Assembly: GCF_013373795.3 (NCBI RefSeq)
Contig: NZ_CP088022.1
Span: 186,001-250,000, forward strand
Origin: Bradyrhizobium quebecense
GTDB lineage: Bacteria; Pseudomonadota; Alphaproteobacteria; Rhizobiales; Xanthobacteraceae
Direction: 5' to 3'
Length of the DNA stretch: 64,000 nt
Numbering within the stretch: position 1 is the first letter of the stretch; each line of letters opens with the position of its first letter. The notes below the pieces were generated by a model, which saw nothing but the letters and a program-made list of their open reading frames with translations, was not told the DNA's origin and ran no database searches. The position numbers and the translations under genes are program-made. Shown here in pieces: positions 53,126 through 64,000 of the stretch.

Positions 53126-54313
53126 TTACTTGGACACCAGATAATCGAGCGGGATCTTTTCCGAGATCGTCCACTGGTCGACCACCTTCGGCTTGCCGGC
53201 CTCGGTGTCGACGATCAGGTAACGGCCCTGGTTCTGGTGGTGGATGTCCTTGGTGAAGGTGCGCGGCCCGAACAGCGTGGACTCGTCCTTCATCTTCTCG
53301 AGCTCGGCGACGACGGGCGCCGCATCGGTCGATTTGGCGCGTTCGACCGCCTTGGCCCAGACATCGATCAGGACGTAGCCCGGATAGACGTACTGGCTGG
53401 ACGGGTCGCCGCCGGTGACTTCCTTGTACTTCTTGTTGAACTCGTTGACCTTCGGGTTCGGATCGTCGCCGTAGACCGAGCCTTGCACGGGAACATAGAA
53501 GTTCGACAGGTCCGGAACGGCGTTCAACCAGTAGCTGCCGTCGACGCCCGAGCCGTTGAGGATCATCGACTTGATGCCGGCGGCGCGGATCTGCTTGATG
53601 GCGGACACGGCGCCCGGCATCATCGTGCAGAGCATGATGGCGTCAGGTTCCTTCGGCAAGCTCTTGATCCGCGTGATCTGCGAAGCGATCGAGGCATCGT
53701 CGTTCTTGAAGGTGTCGCTGCCGACCAGCTTGGCCTCCTTCAGGCGCGGCAGCATCCAGTCGAAGCCGTCGCAAATGCCCTTGTTGTAGACGGTCCAGCT
53801 GTCGAGCAGCCGATAGAAGCTGCGCGCGTTCTTCTTGGTGTACGCCCATTCCGACATGGTTGCGCCCTGCACCGGTGCCAGCACCGAGGCCGAGAACGAG
53901 AACGGGCCGACGCCGGGGATGCCGGCCTTGATCGATTCGGCGCAGAGGAAGAAGGAAACCTTGCCGGCGGCCTGTGCCTGCAGCGCCGCGGGCGCACCAT
54001 AATCGTAGTCGCAGGAGACGATCACGAGGTCGGCGCCCTGGTCGAGCACCGCAAGACCGGCTTTGGCGCCCTCGGCCTGATCGGTCTTGGTGTCGGCAAA
54101 CACCGGCTTGATTTTCTTGCCGAGCAGGCCGCCGGCCTTGTTGATCTCATCGATCCGGATCAGCGCCGCGTCCTGCGCCGGCTTGTCGTAGGCCTGCATG
54201 AATCCGGATGCCGCGGTCGCAAAACCAACGACGATCTCGTCGGCCGCCTGGGCCGGCGTGAACCAGAGCGCGGATGCTCCGGCCAGAATGCCGAGTAATG
54301 TCGTAAAGCGCAT
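53126..54313 (-). CDS. Branched-chain-amino-acid-type ABC substrate-binding protein
   Basis: 395-residue periplasmic protein of the LivK/AmiC class. The signal peptide MRFTTLLGILAGASALWFTP ends near AQAAD. The fold shows NKAGGLLGKKIKPVFADTKT, LVIVSCDYDYGAPAALQAQA and KVNEFNKKYKEVTGGDPSSQ. Partner of LivM, LivH, LivF and LivG upstream. In this family amides and urea are ligands as often as amino acids, which fits the pxp genes downstream. The start is the second ATG (54313). Confidence 0.9.
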   Translation of the reverse strand: MRFTTLLGILAGASALWFTPAQAADEIVVGFATAASGFMQAYDKPAQDAALIRIDEINKAGGLLGKKIKPVFADTKTDQAEGAKAGLAVLDQGADLVIVSCDYDYGAPAALQAQAAGKVSFFLCAESIKAGIPGVGPFSFSASVLAPVQGATMSEWAYTKKNARSFYRLLDSWTVYNKGICDGFDWMLPRLKEAKLVGSDTFKNDDASIASQITRIKSLPKEPDAIMLCTMMPGAVSAIKQIRAAGIKSMILNGSGVDGSYWLNAVPDLSNFYVPVQGSVYGDDPNPKVNEFNKKYKEVTGGDPSSQYVYPGYVLIDVWAKAVERAKSTDAAPVVAELEKMKDESTLFGPRTFTKDIHHQNQGRYLIVDTEAGKPKVVDQWTISEKIPLDYLVSK

Positions 54314-54343
54314 ATGCCACTCCTCCAATTTTACAAACGAGCG

Positions 54344-55417
54344 TCAGTGCAGTTCCTTCAGTGCGGTCTGGACCGGCCGGGTCAGGCGCCGCTGCAACGG
54401 CCATCGGCGCCAGGAGAACTCCCGGTTGCGGGTCAATCCCGTCGGCAGGTACATCAGGATCACGATGGTGATGATGCCGATCGCTATCTCCTGGACGCCG
54501 TTCGGCAGGCCGACGGTGTGCCCGCCCAGGCTGACGCCCTTTTCGAGATCACGGAACAGCTCGATCAGCACCGATATCGCGACCACGCCCGAGACCGCGC
54601 CGCTGAGGCTGTACATGCCGCCGACCACCAGCATCGACAGCGTGATGAAGGTGGTCCGCAGATAGAATGCGCCGGGATTGACGATGCTCAGGAAATGCGC
54701 GTACAGCGCGCCGGCGAGCCCGATGATGAAGGCGCTGACGACGAAGGCGATCAACCGCTCGCGGACGATGTCGATGCCCGAGGCGCTGGCGGCGACCGCT
54801 TCGTCGCGCGTGGCGCGCAGCGCGAGCCCCGAGCGCGAGATCGAATAGAGATAGGCGATCGCGATGGCCACGGCGCCGCCGATCCATGCGGTCCAGACAT
54901 TCATGGTGGGCGGAATGCCGACGATCGAACCTTGTCCGCCCGTCACCGAATCCCAGTTCGAATAGACATTGTTGATGACGCCGAGCAGGCCGAAGGTCGC
55001 AATCGAGGCGGCAATGCCCGACAGGCGCATGATGACGCGCCCGACGATCAGCGCGAACAATGCGGCAAACAGGCCGGAAATCGGCGTCGCCACCCACATC
55101 GGCAGTTGCGCATGAAGCAGCCACGCCGGCAGGCCCTTGAGCGTGATCGACTTCATGACAGGCGGAATGGTGAGCCAGGCGGTCATGTAGGCACCGAGGC
55201 ACATGAAGCTGATATGGCCGAACGACAGCAGGCCCGAATTGCCGACGAAGACGTAGAGGCCGACCACCACCATGATGTTGATGAACATCTCGACCACGGT
55301 GCGGTTGAAGGCCCGGCTGCCGAACTGATAGGAGAGGGCGGCCATGATGAGCAGCGCCACGATCAGCACGATCGGCGTGATGATCGTTTGCCGGATGACG
55401 GACGGCCGCTGCGACAT
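54344..55417 (-). CDS. livM: Branched-chain-amino-acid-type ABC transporter permease LivM
   Basis: 357-residue membrane subunit with about 9-10 helices; MFINIMVVVGLYVFVGNSGL, LSFGHISFMCLGAYMTAWLT, IVGRVIMRLSGIAASIATFG and RATRDEAVAASASGIDIVRE are typical of LivM. The C-terminus has a basic tail. Starts 3 nt after the livH stop. Confidence 0.94.
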   Translation of the reverse strand: MSQRPSVIRQTIITPIVLIVALLIMAALSYQFGSRAFNRTVVEMFINIMVVVGLYVFVGNSGLLSFGHISFMCLGAYMTAWLTIPPVMKSITLKGLPAWLLHAQLPMWVATPISGLFAALFALIVGRVIMRLSGIAASIATFGLLGVINNVYSNWDSVTGGQGSIVGIPPTMNVWTAWIGGAVAIAIAYLYSISRSGLALRATRDEAVAASASGIDIVRERLIAFVVSAFIIGLAGALYAHFLSIVNPGAFYLRTTFITLSMLVVGGMYSLSGAVSGVVAISVLIELFRDLEKGVSLGGHTVGLPNGVQEIAIGIITIVILMYLPTGLTRNREFSWRRWPLQRRLTRPVQTALKELH

Positions 55418-55420
55418 CGA

Positions 55421-56335
55421 TCAGACCCTCTGCTTGGCGGATTTCGGTGCGAACAGGCCCTGCGGCCGCACCAGAAGGACGACGATGACGGCGCCGTAGA
55501 CGAACGCGTCCCGGAACACGCGGGCGTCGTGCGGCAAGGTCGCCTGGAACACGACGCTGGCGGCACCGATCAGGAAGCCGGCGGCAACGGCGCCGGGAAT
55601 GCTGCCGAGGCCGCCGATCACGGTCGCGATGAACGCGATCAGCATCACGTTGGCGCCCATGCCGATGTCGGCGGTGCCGGAATTGGTCGCCAGGATCAGG
55701 CCGATCGCCGCCGCCAGCATGCCGCTGATGGCAAAGGCCAGCAGGATCACGCCGTTGGCGCGGACCCCGAGCATGCGCGCCATGGTGAAATTATCGGCCG
55801 CTGCGCGCATCTCGAGCCCGTAGCGCGTGCGCTTCAGGAACAGGACGAGGATCACAAGCACGGCCAGCGTGATGATGATGGTCACCACCTGAAGCATCGG
55901 GATGTGCGCGCCGAAGACTTCGACCGGCAGGCCGAGGCTCGGCCACAGCGTGATCGACTTCGGCCGGCTGGAAAACAGCATCAGCAGGAGATGGCGGATG
56001 ACGAAGCCGAGCGCGAAGGACGCGATCATCATTGTCGCCGGGTTGGCGTTGCGGAAGCGGCGGAAGACGACGACCTCCGACAGGATCGACAGCGCGGCGC
56101 CGATCAGCAGCAGCAGCGGAATCAAAAGATAGAACGGCAGCTGGCCGGCAAACACGATCGCCGCCGCATCGATCGACGGCCACAGCATGGCGAAGACGCA
56201 GAAGGCGATGAAATCGCCGTGGGCGAAGTTGACGAGCCGCATGACGCCGAAGATCAGGGCGATGCCGAGCGCGCCCAGCGCATAGAGGCTGCCGAGGCTC
56301 AGCGCATCGAAGATGATCTGGAGCAGCTCGCGCAT
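55421..56335 (-). CDS. livH: Branched-chain-amino-acid-type ABC transporter permease LivH
   Basis: 304-residue membrane subunit starting MRELLQIIFDALSLGSLYAL, with GVMRLVNFAHGDFIAF, RRTRYGLEMRA-like KRTRYGLEMRAAADNFTMAR and GGLGSIPGAVAAGFLIG. Starts 1 nt after the livF stop. Confidence 0.94.
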   Translation of the reverse strand: MRELLQIIFDALSLGSLYALGALGIALIFGVMRLVNFAHGDFIAFCVFAMLWPSIDAAAIVFAGQLPFYLLIPLLLLIGAALSILSEVVVFRRFRNANPATMMIASFALGFVIRHLLLMLFSSRPKSITLWPSLGLPVEVFGAHIPMLQVVTIIITLAVLVILVLFLKRTRYGLEMRAAADNFTMARMLGVRANGVILLAFAISGMLAAAIGLILATNSGTADIGMGANVMLIAFIATVIGGLGSIPGAVAAGFLIGAASVVFQATLPHDARVFRDAFVYGAVIVVLLVRPQGLFAPKSAKQRV

Positions 56336-56336
56336 C

Positions 56337-57058
56337 TCAGTGATCTCCGAAGCCGAAATAGGTCTGCTTCAGGCGATCATCCCTGACCATGTCGGCCGCG
56401 GGGCCCTCGAGCACGATGCGCCCGCCGCGGATCAGGACCATCCGCCCGCCCGTCATCATGGCGCGCGTCGAGCTCTGCTCGACGATCAGCAGCGTGAGCT
56501 TGCGCTGGGCCCGCAGCCGCAGCAGGATCTCGTAGACCTGGTCGATGATCTTCGGCGCGAGGCCCAGCGAGGGCTCGTCGATCGCCATGATGCGGGGCGC
56601 GGCCATCAGCGCGCGGCCAATGACCAGCACTGCTGCTGGCCGCCGGAGAGCATGCCCGCAGGGCTGTGGCGGCGCTCGGCCAGCATCGGGAATTCCTGGT
56701 AGACCCGATCCAGGTCGCCGGCGATTGTCTTGCGATCGGCGCGCATGCCGGTGCCGACCTTCAGGTTCTCCTCGATCGTCAGCGCGCCGAAGACATTGCG
56801 TCCTTCCGGCACCAGCGAAAACCCGCGCCGCGCGATGTCTTCGGGCGCGGCACCCGTGATCCTTGCGCCGTCGATCATGATGGAGCCGGAGCCCGGCGGC
56901 ACGACGCCTGCGATGGCGTTGAGCAGCGTCGACTTGCCGGCGCCGTTCGGGCCGGTCACGAACAGGATTTCGCCTTCGTCGACCGTCAATGTCACGCCGC
57001 GGAGTGCCGTGAGGCGCCCGTAGCTGACCGTGATGTCGTCGACGACGAGTGCGGTCAT
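56337..57058 (-). pseudogene. livF: Branched-chain-type ABC ATPase LivF, single-base frameshift
   Basis: From the ATG at 57058 the frame reads a normal LivF (VSYGRLTALRGVTLTVDEGE, Walker A GPNGAGKSTLLN, VPEGRNVFGALTIEENL) up to the signature MLSGGQQQ, then goes into CWSLAAR and stops. The other frame continues from the same point with LVIGRALMAAPRIMAIDEPS and ends RLKQTYFGFGDH. One missing A (CAG-CAG-CAG-[A]TG-CTG) near 56630 explains it; the repaired protein would be about 240 residues, normal for LivF. It could be a sequencing error or a real mutation. The start overlaps livG (ATGA). Confidence 0.88.
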
Positions 57059-57831
57059 GACGCCACGGCCGCTTCGGCTGCGACCGGTGGAATCAATTCG
57101 TCGCGCTGCGTGCCCATATAGGCATGCCGCACGGCATCGCTGTTGCGGATCTGGGCGGGCGGGCCGACTTCGATGATCTCGCCGGAATCGAGCACGAAGA
57201 TGCGCTCGCACAGCTCCAGCACGAGGCCGATATTGTGCTCGATCAGCAGCACGCCGACATTGAGCTCGGATGCGATCCTGCGGATGATGGCGGCGAGCTC
57301 GTGGCTCTCATGCTCCGACATGCCTGCCGCCGGTTCGTCGAGCAGCAGATATCGCGGCGTGCCCATGATGGCGCGACCGATGGCAACGCGGCGCTCATCC
57401 GTATAGGGCAGCGCGCCGGCAATGCTGTTGGCGAGATGCGAAATGCCGAGCCAGGCCATCACCCGCTCGGCCTCGCTGATCGCGTCGGGACGGCCTTGGC
57501 CGAGGCCGACGCCGGTCACTTCCAGGTTGTCCATGACAGGCAGATCGCGGAAAAGCCGGCCTGACTGGAAGGTCCGCGCCACGCCTTTGCGTCGCAGCAT
57601 GTGCGCTGCAATGCCGTTGAGTGGCTCGCCTTCCAGCTCCACAGTGCCCGCGCCGACCGGCTGGAAACCGGTCAATACATTGATAAGGGTGGTTTTGCCG
57701 GCTCCATTGGGGCCAATCAGTCCGGCGATATGTCCCCGCGGCACGGCCAGTGTGACGTCGGACAGCGCTTTCAGGCCTTCGAATTGGACGCTGACACCGC
57801 GCGCGACCAATTCCAAACCTTCGGACATCAT
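57055..57831 (-). CDS. livG: Branched-chain-amino-acid-type ABC ATPase LivG
   Basis: 258-residue ATPase: Walker A GPNGAGKTTLINVLTG, QSGRLFRDLPVMDNLEV, YLLLDEPAAGMSEHE Walker B and LIEHNIGLVLELCERIFVLD. The usual LSYGQQR-type signature reads PYTDERRVAIGRAIM here, a visible departure shared by some LivG subgroups. First gene of the minus-strand operon; it is divergent from the LysR gene at 57929. Confidence 0.93.
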   Translation of the reverse strand: MMSEGLELVARGVSVQFEGLKALSDVTLAVPRGHIAGLIGPNGAGKTTLINVLTGFQPVGAGTVELEGEPLNGIAAHMLRRKGVARTFQSGRLFRDLPVMDNLEVTGVGLGQGRPDAISEAERVMAWLGISHLANSIAGALPYTDERRVAIGRAIMGTPRYLLLDEPAAGMSEHESHELAAIIRRIASELNVGVLLIEHNIGLVLELCERIFVLDSGEIIEVGPPAQIRNSDAVRHAYMGTQRDELIPPVAAEAAVAS

Positions 57832-57900
57832 CCCAACGCCTTCTCACCCGGAACCGACGGATTGATCTTTCCGTTCCGTCGCGGGATTGTAAAATTCGAA

Positions 57901-57917
57901 ATATCGTTCGCTGATAT
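57901..57917. promoter_or_regulatory. Dyad in the livG-lysR divergent promoter (candidate LysR site)
   Basis: ATATC-GTTCGCT-GATAT is an AT-rich inverted repeat in the 97-nt divergent region, 11 nt before the lysR ATG. LysR proteins typically bind such dyads and regulate the divergent operon. Confidence 0.4.
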
Positions 57918-57928
57918 CGGAAATTTTT

Positions 57929-58849
57929 ATGTCTCTGACGTTCCGTCAGGTTCGGCACTTCATCGCGACGGCGGAGAGCGGACGCGTTTCCGCAGCCGCG
58001 GCAGCTCTGAACGTGACGCAATCGGCGGTCACGTCGTCGATCAAGGCCCTCGAGGCTGAGCTTGGCCGCAAATTGTTCGACCGCCATTCCAACGGCGTGA
58101 CGCTGACTTTTGACGGCCACGAGTTCTTGCAGCGCGCCCGCGCGATCGAGGCGAGCGTGTCAGATGCGACGCGGGGGCCGCATCGCTGGGGGACACAGGT
58201 CGACGGCACCGTGGACGTGGCCGTGAGCTATACCGTTGCCGGATATTTCCTGCCGCCGTTGCTAACGCGGTTCTGGCGGTCTTTTCCCGGCATCACGGTC
58301 CGGCTGCACGAGTTTCAGCGTGATGCGATCGAGCAGAGCCTGATCAGCGGCAGCGTCGATGCGGCCATCATGCTGATTGCGAACCTGCATGACCGCCACT
58401 CCATTCGCTCGCGGCTGCTGTTGCGCTCGGCGCGTCGGTTGTGGACATGCGTCAATCATCCGCTGCTGCGCAAGGACAACATCAAGCTGACCGACCTGGC
58501 GAGCGAGCCTTATCTCATGTTGACCGTCGATGAGGCCGAGCGCTCCGCAATGCGCTACTGGCAACATACGGCGCACGTGCCCAACGTCATCTTCCGCACC
58601 CTGTCGGTGGAGGCCGTCCGCAGCATGGTCGCGACCGGGATGGGGATCACCATCCTGTCGGACATGGTCTACCGTCCCTGGTCGCTCGAGGGACATCGCA
58701 TCGAGCTCAAGACGCTTGATGACGACGTTCATACCATGGATGTCGGGCTTGCCTGGAAGGGCAACGCCACGCTTTCACCGGCGGCCCGCGCCTTCTGCGA
58801 GTTCGTCGCCCATTCCTATCCCGGATCGGAGCCGTTCAAGCTCGACTGA
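57929..58849 (+). CDS. LysR family transcriptional regulator (paralogue 2)
   Basis: 306 residues: MSLTFRQVRHFIATAESGRV, LNVTQSAVTSSIKALEAEL, then TVAGYFLPPLLTRFWRSFPG, YLMLTVDEAERSAMRYWQHT and VEAVRSMVATGMGITILSDM. Shares long blocks with the LysR protein at 47549-48514. Divergent from livG and therefore the likely direct regulator of the liv-pxp operon. Confidence 0.92.
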   Translation: MSLTFRQVRHFIATAESGRVSAAAAALNVTQSAVTSSIKALEAELGRKLFDRHSNGVTLTFDGHEFLQRARAIEASVSDATRGPHRWGTQVDGTVDVAVSYTVAGYFLPPLLTRFWRSFPGITVRLHEFQRDAIEQSLISGSVDAAIMLIANLHDRHSIRSRLLLRSARRLWTCVNHPLLRKDNIKLTDLASEPYLMLTVDEAERSAMRYWQHTAHVPNVIFRTLSVEAVRSMVATGMGITILSDMVYRPWSLEGHRIELKTLDDDVHTMDVGLAWKGNATLSPAARAFCEFVAHSYPGSEPFKLD

Positions 58850-59024
58850 GGTCCCGGAGAGGCGCCATTCCAACTCAGGCATGGAATTATTCGACCGGAT
58901 GGTCAATAAATGCTGGCTCGGACGCGGCTCGGCGCAAGCAGGGCGGTGGTCCCGAAATTTTGCCGTCATTTGATTCACACCTCAAGACGAGAGCCGAATA
59001 CCCGGCCGAATAGAACGGAAAGAC

Positions 59025-59678
59025 ATGGCCCGATCGCGCGCCAAGGACTACGACGACAAGCGCCTCTCGATGCTGCATCGCTCGGCCGAGCTGTTTGCCG
59101 CATCGGGCTATGTCGGCACGTCGATGAACACGATCGCGGATGCGTGCGGTGTCTCGAAGGCGCTGCTCTATCACTATTATCCGGACAAGAAAGCGATCCT
59201 GTTCGATATACTGTCGTCGCATCTCGAGAAGCTGGTGGCGGCGGTCCGGAAGGCGAGCGCGCAGGCCGGCGATCCGGTCGAGCGCTTCCGAACGATCGTG
59301 GCGACCCTGCTCGAGCTCTACCGGCATGCCGACGCCGAGCATCAGGTCCAGATTGCTAGTCTCAAGCTGTTGCCGAAGGACAAGCAGCAGCCGCTGCTTG
59401 CGAGCGAGCGGATCCTGGTCGGGATCATGTCGGATGCGCTCGCCGCGGCCGTGCCGGCGGCGAAGCAGAAGCGCGTCCTCAAGCCGCTGACGATGAGCGT
59501 GTTCGGCATGCTGAACTGGCATTATATGTGGTTTCGCGAGGGCGGGCCGATGACCCGCGCCGAATACGCCGACTTCGTCGCGCAACTGGTGTTGGCGGGT
59601 GCCGCGGATGCCGCCGCCAGCCGGCCGCGCAGCAAGGCAAAGCCCGCCGGCCGAAGCCGGCAGGCCGAGTTGCTCTGA
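59025..59678 (+). CDS. TetR family transcriptional regulator (PaaR-like candidate)
   Basis: 217 residues: N-terminal helix-turn-helix (RSAELFAASGYVGTSMNTIA, DACGVSKALLYHYYPDKKAI) and a helical ligand domain with a basic, low-complexity C-terminus (ASRPRSKAKPAGRSRQAELL). It converges on paaZ; stops are 8 nt apart. Phenylacetate genes of beta- and alphaproteobacteria are commonly repressed by a TetR protein that releases on binding CoA thioesters, so a PaaR role is plausible. Confidence 0.88.
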   Translation: MARSRAKDYDDKRLSMLHRSAELFAASGYVGTSMNTIADACGVSKALLYHYYPDKKAILFDILSSHLEKLVAAVRKASAQAGDPVERFRTIVATLLELYRHADAEHQVQIASLKLLPKDKQQPLLASERILVGIMSDALAAAVPAAKQKRVLKPLTMSVFGMLNWHYMWFREGGPMTRAEYADFVAQLVLAGAADAAASRPRSKAKPAGRSRQAELL

Positions 59679-59686
59679 GCTGCGCG

Positions 59687-61759
<2,073 letters not shown>

Positions 61760-61829
61760 TGAAATCGAACCCTTTGACCTGTGATCTATGTTGCGTCTTG
61801 CCGTGGCGGCGGAATGTTCAATTCTGCGC

Positions 61830-62621
61830 CTAGGCGCGTCCGACGAACCGCGGCGCGCGTTTCTCGAGGAACGCGGTCACGCCCTCGGCGAAATCCGACG
61901 TCCGCCCGGCGCGGCCCTGGAAATCGCGCTCGAGGTCGAGCTGCGCGTCGAGCGTGTTGGTCTCGGACGCATCGAGCGCCCGCTTGATCAGCGCGAGGCC
62001 ATCCGTGGGTTGCGTCGCGAGGTTGGCGGCGAGGGCGTGAGCCTCGGTCAACAGATCCGCATCCTCAACCATCTTCCAGATCATGCCCCATGACTGTGCC
62101 TGTTCTGCGGAGACAGGCTCGGCCAGCAGGGTCAAGGCGCGCCCCCGGGCAGGTCCGACCAGCCGCGGCAGGAACCAGGTGCCACCGGAATCCGGGACCA
62201 GGCCGAGCTTGGCGAAGGCCTGAATGAACTTGGCCGACCGTGCGGCGATCACGATGTCGCAGGCAAAGGCGACGTTGGCGCCGGCGCCGGCCGCGACGCC
62301 GTTGACCGCGCACACGACTGGCATCGGGATGCTGCGCAGCTTGCGCACCAGCGGGTTGTAGAATTTTTCAATTCGCACGGAGAGATCCGGCGTCTCGCCC
62401 GGCGTGAAGACGCCGTCCGAAAGATCCTGGCCGGCGCAGAATCCGCGTCCGGCTCCGGTCAGGATCAGCGCGCGGCAGGATCTGTCCTGCTCGGCGTCCG
62501 TCAACGCGGTGAGCAAGGCGGTGTGCAGTTCGGCGCTGAATGAATTCAGGCGATCGGGCCTGTTGAGCGTCAGGACGCGATATCCGTCGCGGATATCGGT
62601 CAACACCAAATCGCTGACCAT
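61830..62621 (-). CDS. paaG: Enoyl-CoA hydratase/isomerase PaaG (ring 1,2-epoxide isomerase)
   Basis: 263-residue crotonase-fold enzyme: LTLNRPDRLNSFSAELHTAL, AGRGFCAGQDLSD, GVAAGAGANVAFACDIVIAA and the acidic active-site segment KLGLVPDSGGTWFLPRLVG. In the phenylacetate pathway it turns the ring epoxide into oxepin-CoA for PaaZ. It ends 70 nt upstream of paaZ on the same strand. The ATG at 62621 is chosen; the 27-residue extension would run through the operator-like site. Confidence 0.93.
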   Translation of the reverse strand: MVSDLVLTDIRDGYRVLTLNRPDRLNSFSAELHTALLTALTDAEQDRSCRALILTGAGRGFCAGQDLSDGVFTPGETPDLSVRIEKFYNPLVRKLRSIPMPVVCAVNGVAAGAGANVAFACDIVIAARSAKFIQAFAKLGLVPDSGGTWFLPRLVGPARGRALTLLAEPVSAEQAQSWGMIWKMVEDADLLTEAHALAANLATQPTDGLALIKRALDASETNTLDAQLDLERDFQGRAGRTSDFAEGVTAFLEKRAPRFVGRA

Positions 62622-62683
62622 GATTACCTCCCGTTGCGGCTTCTGATGACCGAAGGTCGCGTGACCTGCGTCTGGATTACTAT

Positions 62684-62697
62684 TGACCGTCCGGTCA
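62684..62697. promoter_or_regulatory. TetR-type operator-like dyad upstream of paaG
   Basis: TGACCG-TC-CGGTCA, 6-nt arms around a 2-nt spacer, 63 nt upstream of the paaG ATG. PaaR-type TetR repressors recognise GACCG/CGGTC palindromes in paa promoters, so control by the TetR protein at 59025 is likely. Confidence 0.6.
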
Positions 62698-62991
62698 GTC
62701 AATTATAATTGTCCACACTCCGACATGGACGGCGTCTTCCGGTTTATCGATCGAGGACGATTCTATCCCCGGTCGCGATCTCGCGCACGACGTCAGATGA
62801 GCGTCGCGCGCGCTGCGCTGCGCATTTGCGAAGCTTATGCGCGATGCTTGACACTTGTCAGATCGAGCCATCGGCGGAACCCGCGAAAGGTTCACGTTTG
62901 CAGCCGCGCTGCATGGCGCCCATGCTGCGCTGTGCGCAGCCACAAAACAGCCGTATATGAGCGGCGACTTCCGCCACCATGGGGCGAGCCG

Positions 62992-63972
62992 ATGACAATG
63001 CAGTCGGGCGATATCACAGGGTTTCGATTCTCGACCGCGCATTTCGGCGAGCGGGACCGCTTGCCGATTTTTCGCGAGCAGATCGGGCGGATGATCGTCA
63101 AGCTCGATCCGGAGCCGCTCGACGACGGCGCGTTTCATGCCGAAGCGAATGTGCGCGAATTGTTCGGGCTCGGCATCGGATCGTGGGCGTGCAGCAATCT
63201 CAAGATCGCTAGACCGCGCGAACTGCTCGACGGCACCGACGACCTGGTGCTGACGATCATCACGAGCGGCAACACCCGTGCCTCGCAGCGCGGCCGCGAT
63301 ATCGAGCTCGGCCCGGGCCAGGCCGTGCTGCAGTCGAGCGCGGAAGCCGGCACCATGGTGGCGCCCGTGTCGCCGAGCCGCTTCGTCGGCCTCCGGCTGC
63401 CGCGCAAGGCGCTGGCCTCGCTGGTCAACGATCCCGAAGACATGCTGATCCGCCCCCTGCCCGCGAACACGGAGGCGATGCGCCTCTTGGCGCTTTACAT
63501 CAGGGAACTCGACGATAGCTACCAGCTTTCGACTCCCGAGTTGCGCGGCGCCGTCGTCAAGCACCTGCTCGATCTCGGTGCGCTGATCATCGGCGCCAAC
63601 CGGGATGCGGCGGTTGCCGCGGAGGACGGCGGATTGGCGGCTGCCCGGCTTGCCGCGGTCAAGGCCGATATCAGCGACAATCTCAGCTATGGCGACCTCA
63701 CGCTGCCCGCGGTGGCTGCGCGGCTGAAGCTCACGCCGCGCCATATCCAGAGGCTGTTCGAGAGCGCGGGTTCGACATTCTCGGAATTCGTGCTCGGCCA
63801 GCGCCTGGCGCGCGCGCATCATCTGCTGACCGATCCGCGCCACAGCCGCACCACCATTGGCACGATTGCCTTCGAAGTCGGGTTCGGCGATCTGTCCTAC
63901 TTCAACCGCACCTTCCGCCGGCACTACGGCGTGACGCCGTCGGATATTCGCGCGGCGCCGCGGCGTTCCTGA
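62992..63972 (+). CDS. AraC family transcriptional regulator
   Basis: 326 residues. N-terminal cupin-like domain (AraC-binding-like, about 20-200) and C-terminal helix-turn-helix pair (TLPAVAARLKLTPRHIQRLF, then TIGTIAFEVGFGDLSYFNRT and RRHYGVTPSDIRAAP). The ATG at 62992 follows GGGGCGAG; the long upstream frame (from 62683) has no AraC character. The 290 nt before it hold only the dyad near 62690. Target unknown. Confidence 0.9.
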   Translation: MTMQSGDITGFRFSTAHFGERDRLPIFREQIGRMIVKLDPEPLDDGAFHAEANVRELFGLGIGSWACSNLKIARPRELLDGTDDLVLTIITSGNTRASQRGRDIELGPGQAVLQSSAEAGTMVAPVSPSRFVGLRLPRKALASLVNDPEDMLIRPLPANTEAMRLLALYIRELDDSYQLSTPELRGAVVKHLLDLGALIIGANRDAAVAAEDGGLAAARLAAVKADISDNLSYGDLTLPAVAARLKLTPRHIQRLFESAGSTFSEFVLGQRLARAHHLLTDPRHSRTTIGTIAFEVGFGDLSYFNRTFRRHYGVTPSDIRAAPRRS

Positions 63973-64000
63973 CCGACCGTCTGAATTCCCCTGATGCGGC

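Noticed and set aside
54314..56386. 690-codon plus-strand frame rich in Asp, His, Arg and Gln
   Set aside because: Antisense to livM and livH; the low-complexity charged composition is typical of the complement of hydrophobic coding sequence.

Overview
The window looks like chromosome of a Bradyrhizobium-type alphaproteobacterium. It is GC-rich, it carries a complete cbb3-oxidase locus (fixNOQP-fixGHIS) next to the oxygen sensor pair fixLJ, and its proteins read like the Bradyrhizobium versions. No rRNA, tRNA, CRISPR array or intact transposon was seen.

Region 1 (about 1-17.6 kb) is a microaerobic island. Eleven exact TTGA-N6-TCAA sites (FNR/FixK type) and one degenerate copy lie upstream of almost every transcription unit. 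Most sit about 60-70 nt (centre to start codon) before the start. They precede a phosphoketolase cut by the left edge, small uncharacterised proteins, a phasin, a CBS-BON protein with a coupled small membrane protein, a DUF6455-like protein, fixNOQP and fixGHIS. fixL and fixJ have no such box. Two of the small proteins are paralogues of a family I cannot name (FPC...GGW...PTHWR). A collapsed chemoreceptor gene lies just downstream of fixJ.

Region 2 (17.6-23 kb) holds an NRAMP-like transporter, a small unknown gene, a MarR-AraC regulator pair with two palindromes in the promoter, and two genes truncated at their 5' ends (a 2-keto-4-pentenoate hydratase and an old yellow enzyme). This looks like a recombination scar.

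Region 3 (23-33.6 kb) contains two carbohydrate-type ABC importers, one with an OprB-like porin, then a ROK regulator and a short-chain dehydrogenase.

Region 4 (33.7-47.4 kb) is one long minus-strand operon: hyuA, hyuB, a TorT-like binding protein, an ABC ATPase, two permeases, then the FAD, 2Fe-2S and molybdopterin subunits of a xanthine-dehydrogenase-family hydroxylase. An AraC regulator lies upstream. The molybdopterin gene is frameshifted. The gene set suggests uptake, hydroxylation and ATP-driven ring opening of an N-heterocycle; this is inference.

Region 5 (47.5-58.9 kb) is a second minus-strand operon: livG, livF (frameshifted), livH, livM, a binding protein, pxpA, a biotin carrier, a biotin carboxylase, pxpB and pxpC. 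Two closely similar LysR regulators bracket it. Carboxylase, carrier and PxpB/PxpC together match the modules of urea carboxylase, so the operon may encode a biotin-dependent amide or lactam carboxylase-hydrolase.

Region 6 (59-64 kb) has a TetR regulator, paaZ and paaG of phenylacetate breakdown, a TGACCG/CGGTCA operator-like dyad, and an AraC-type regulator.
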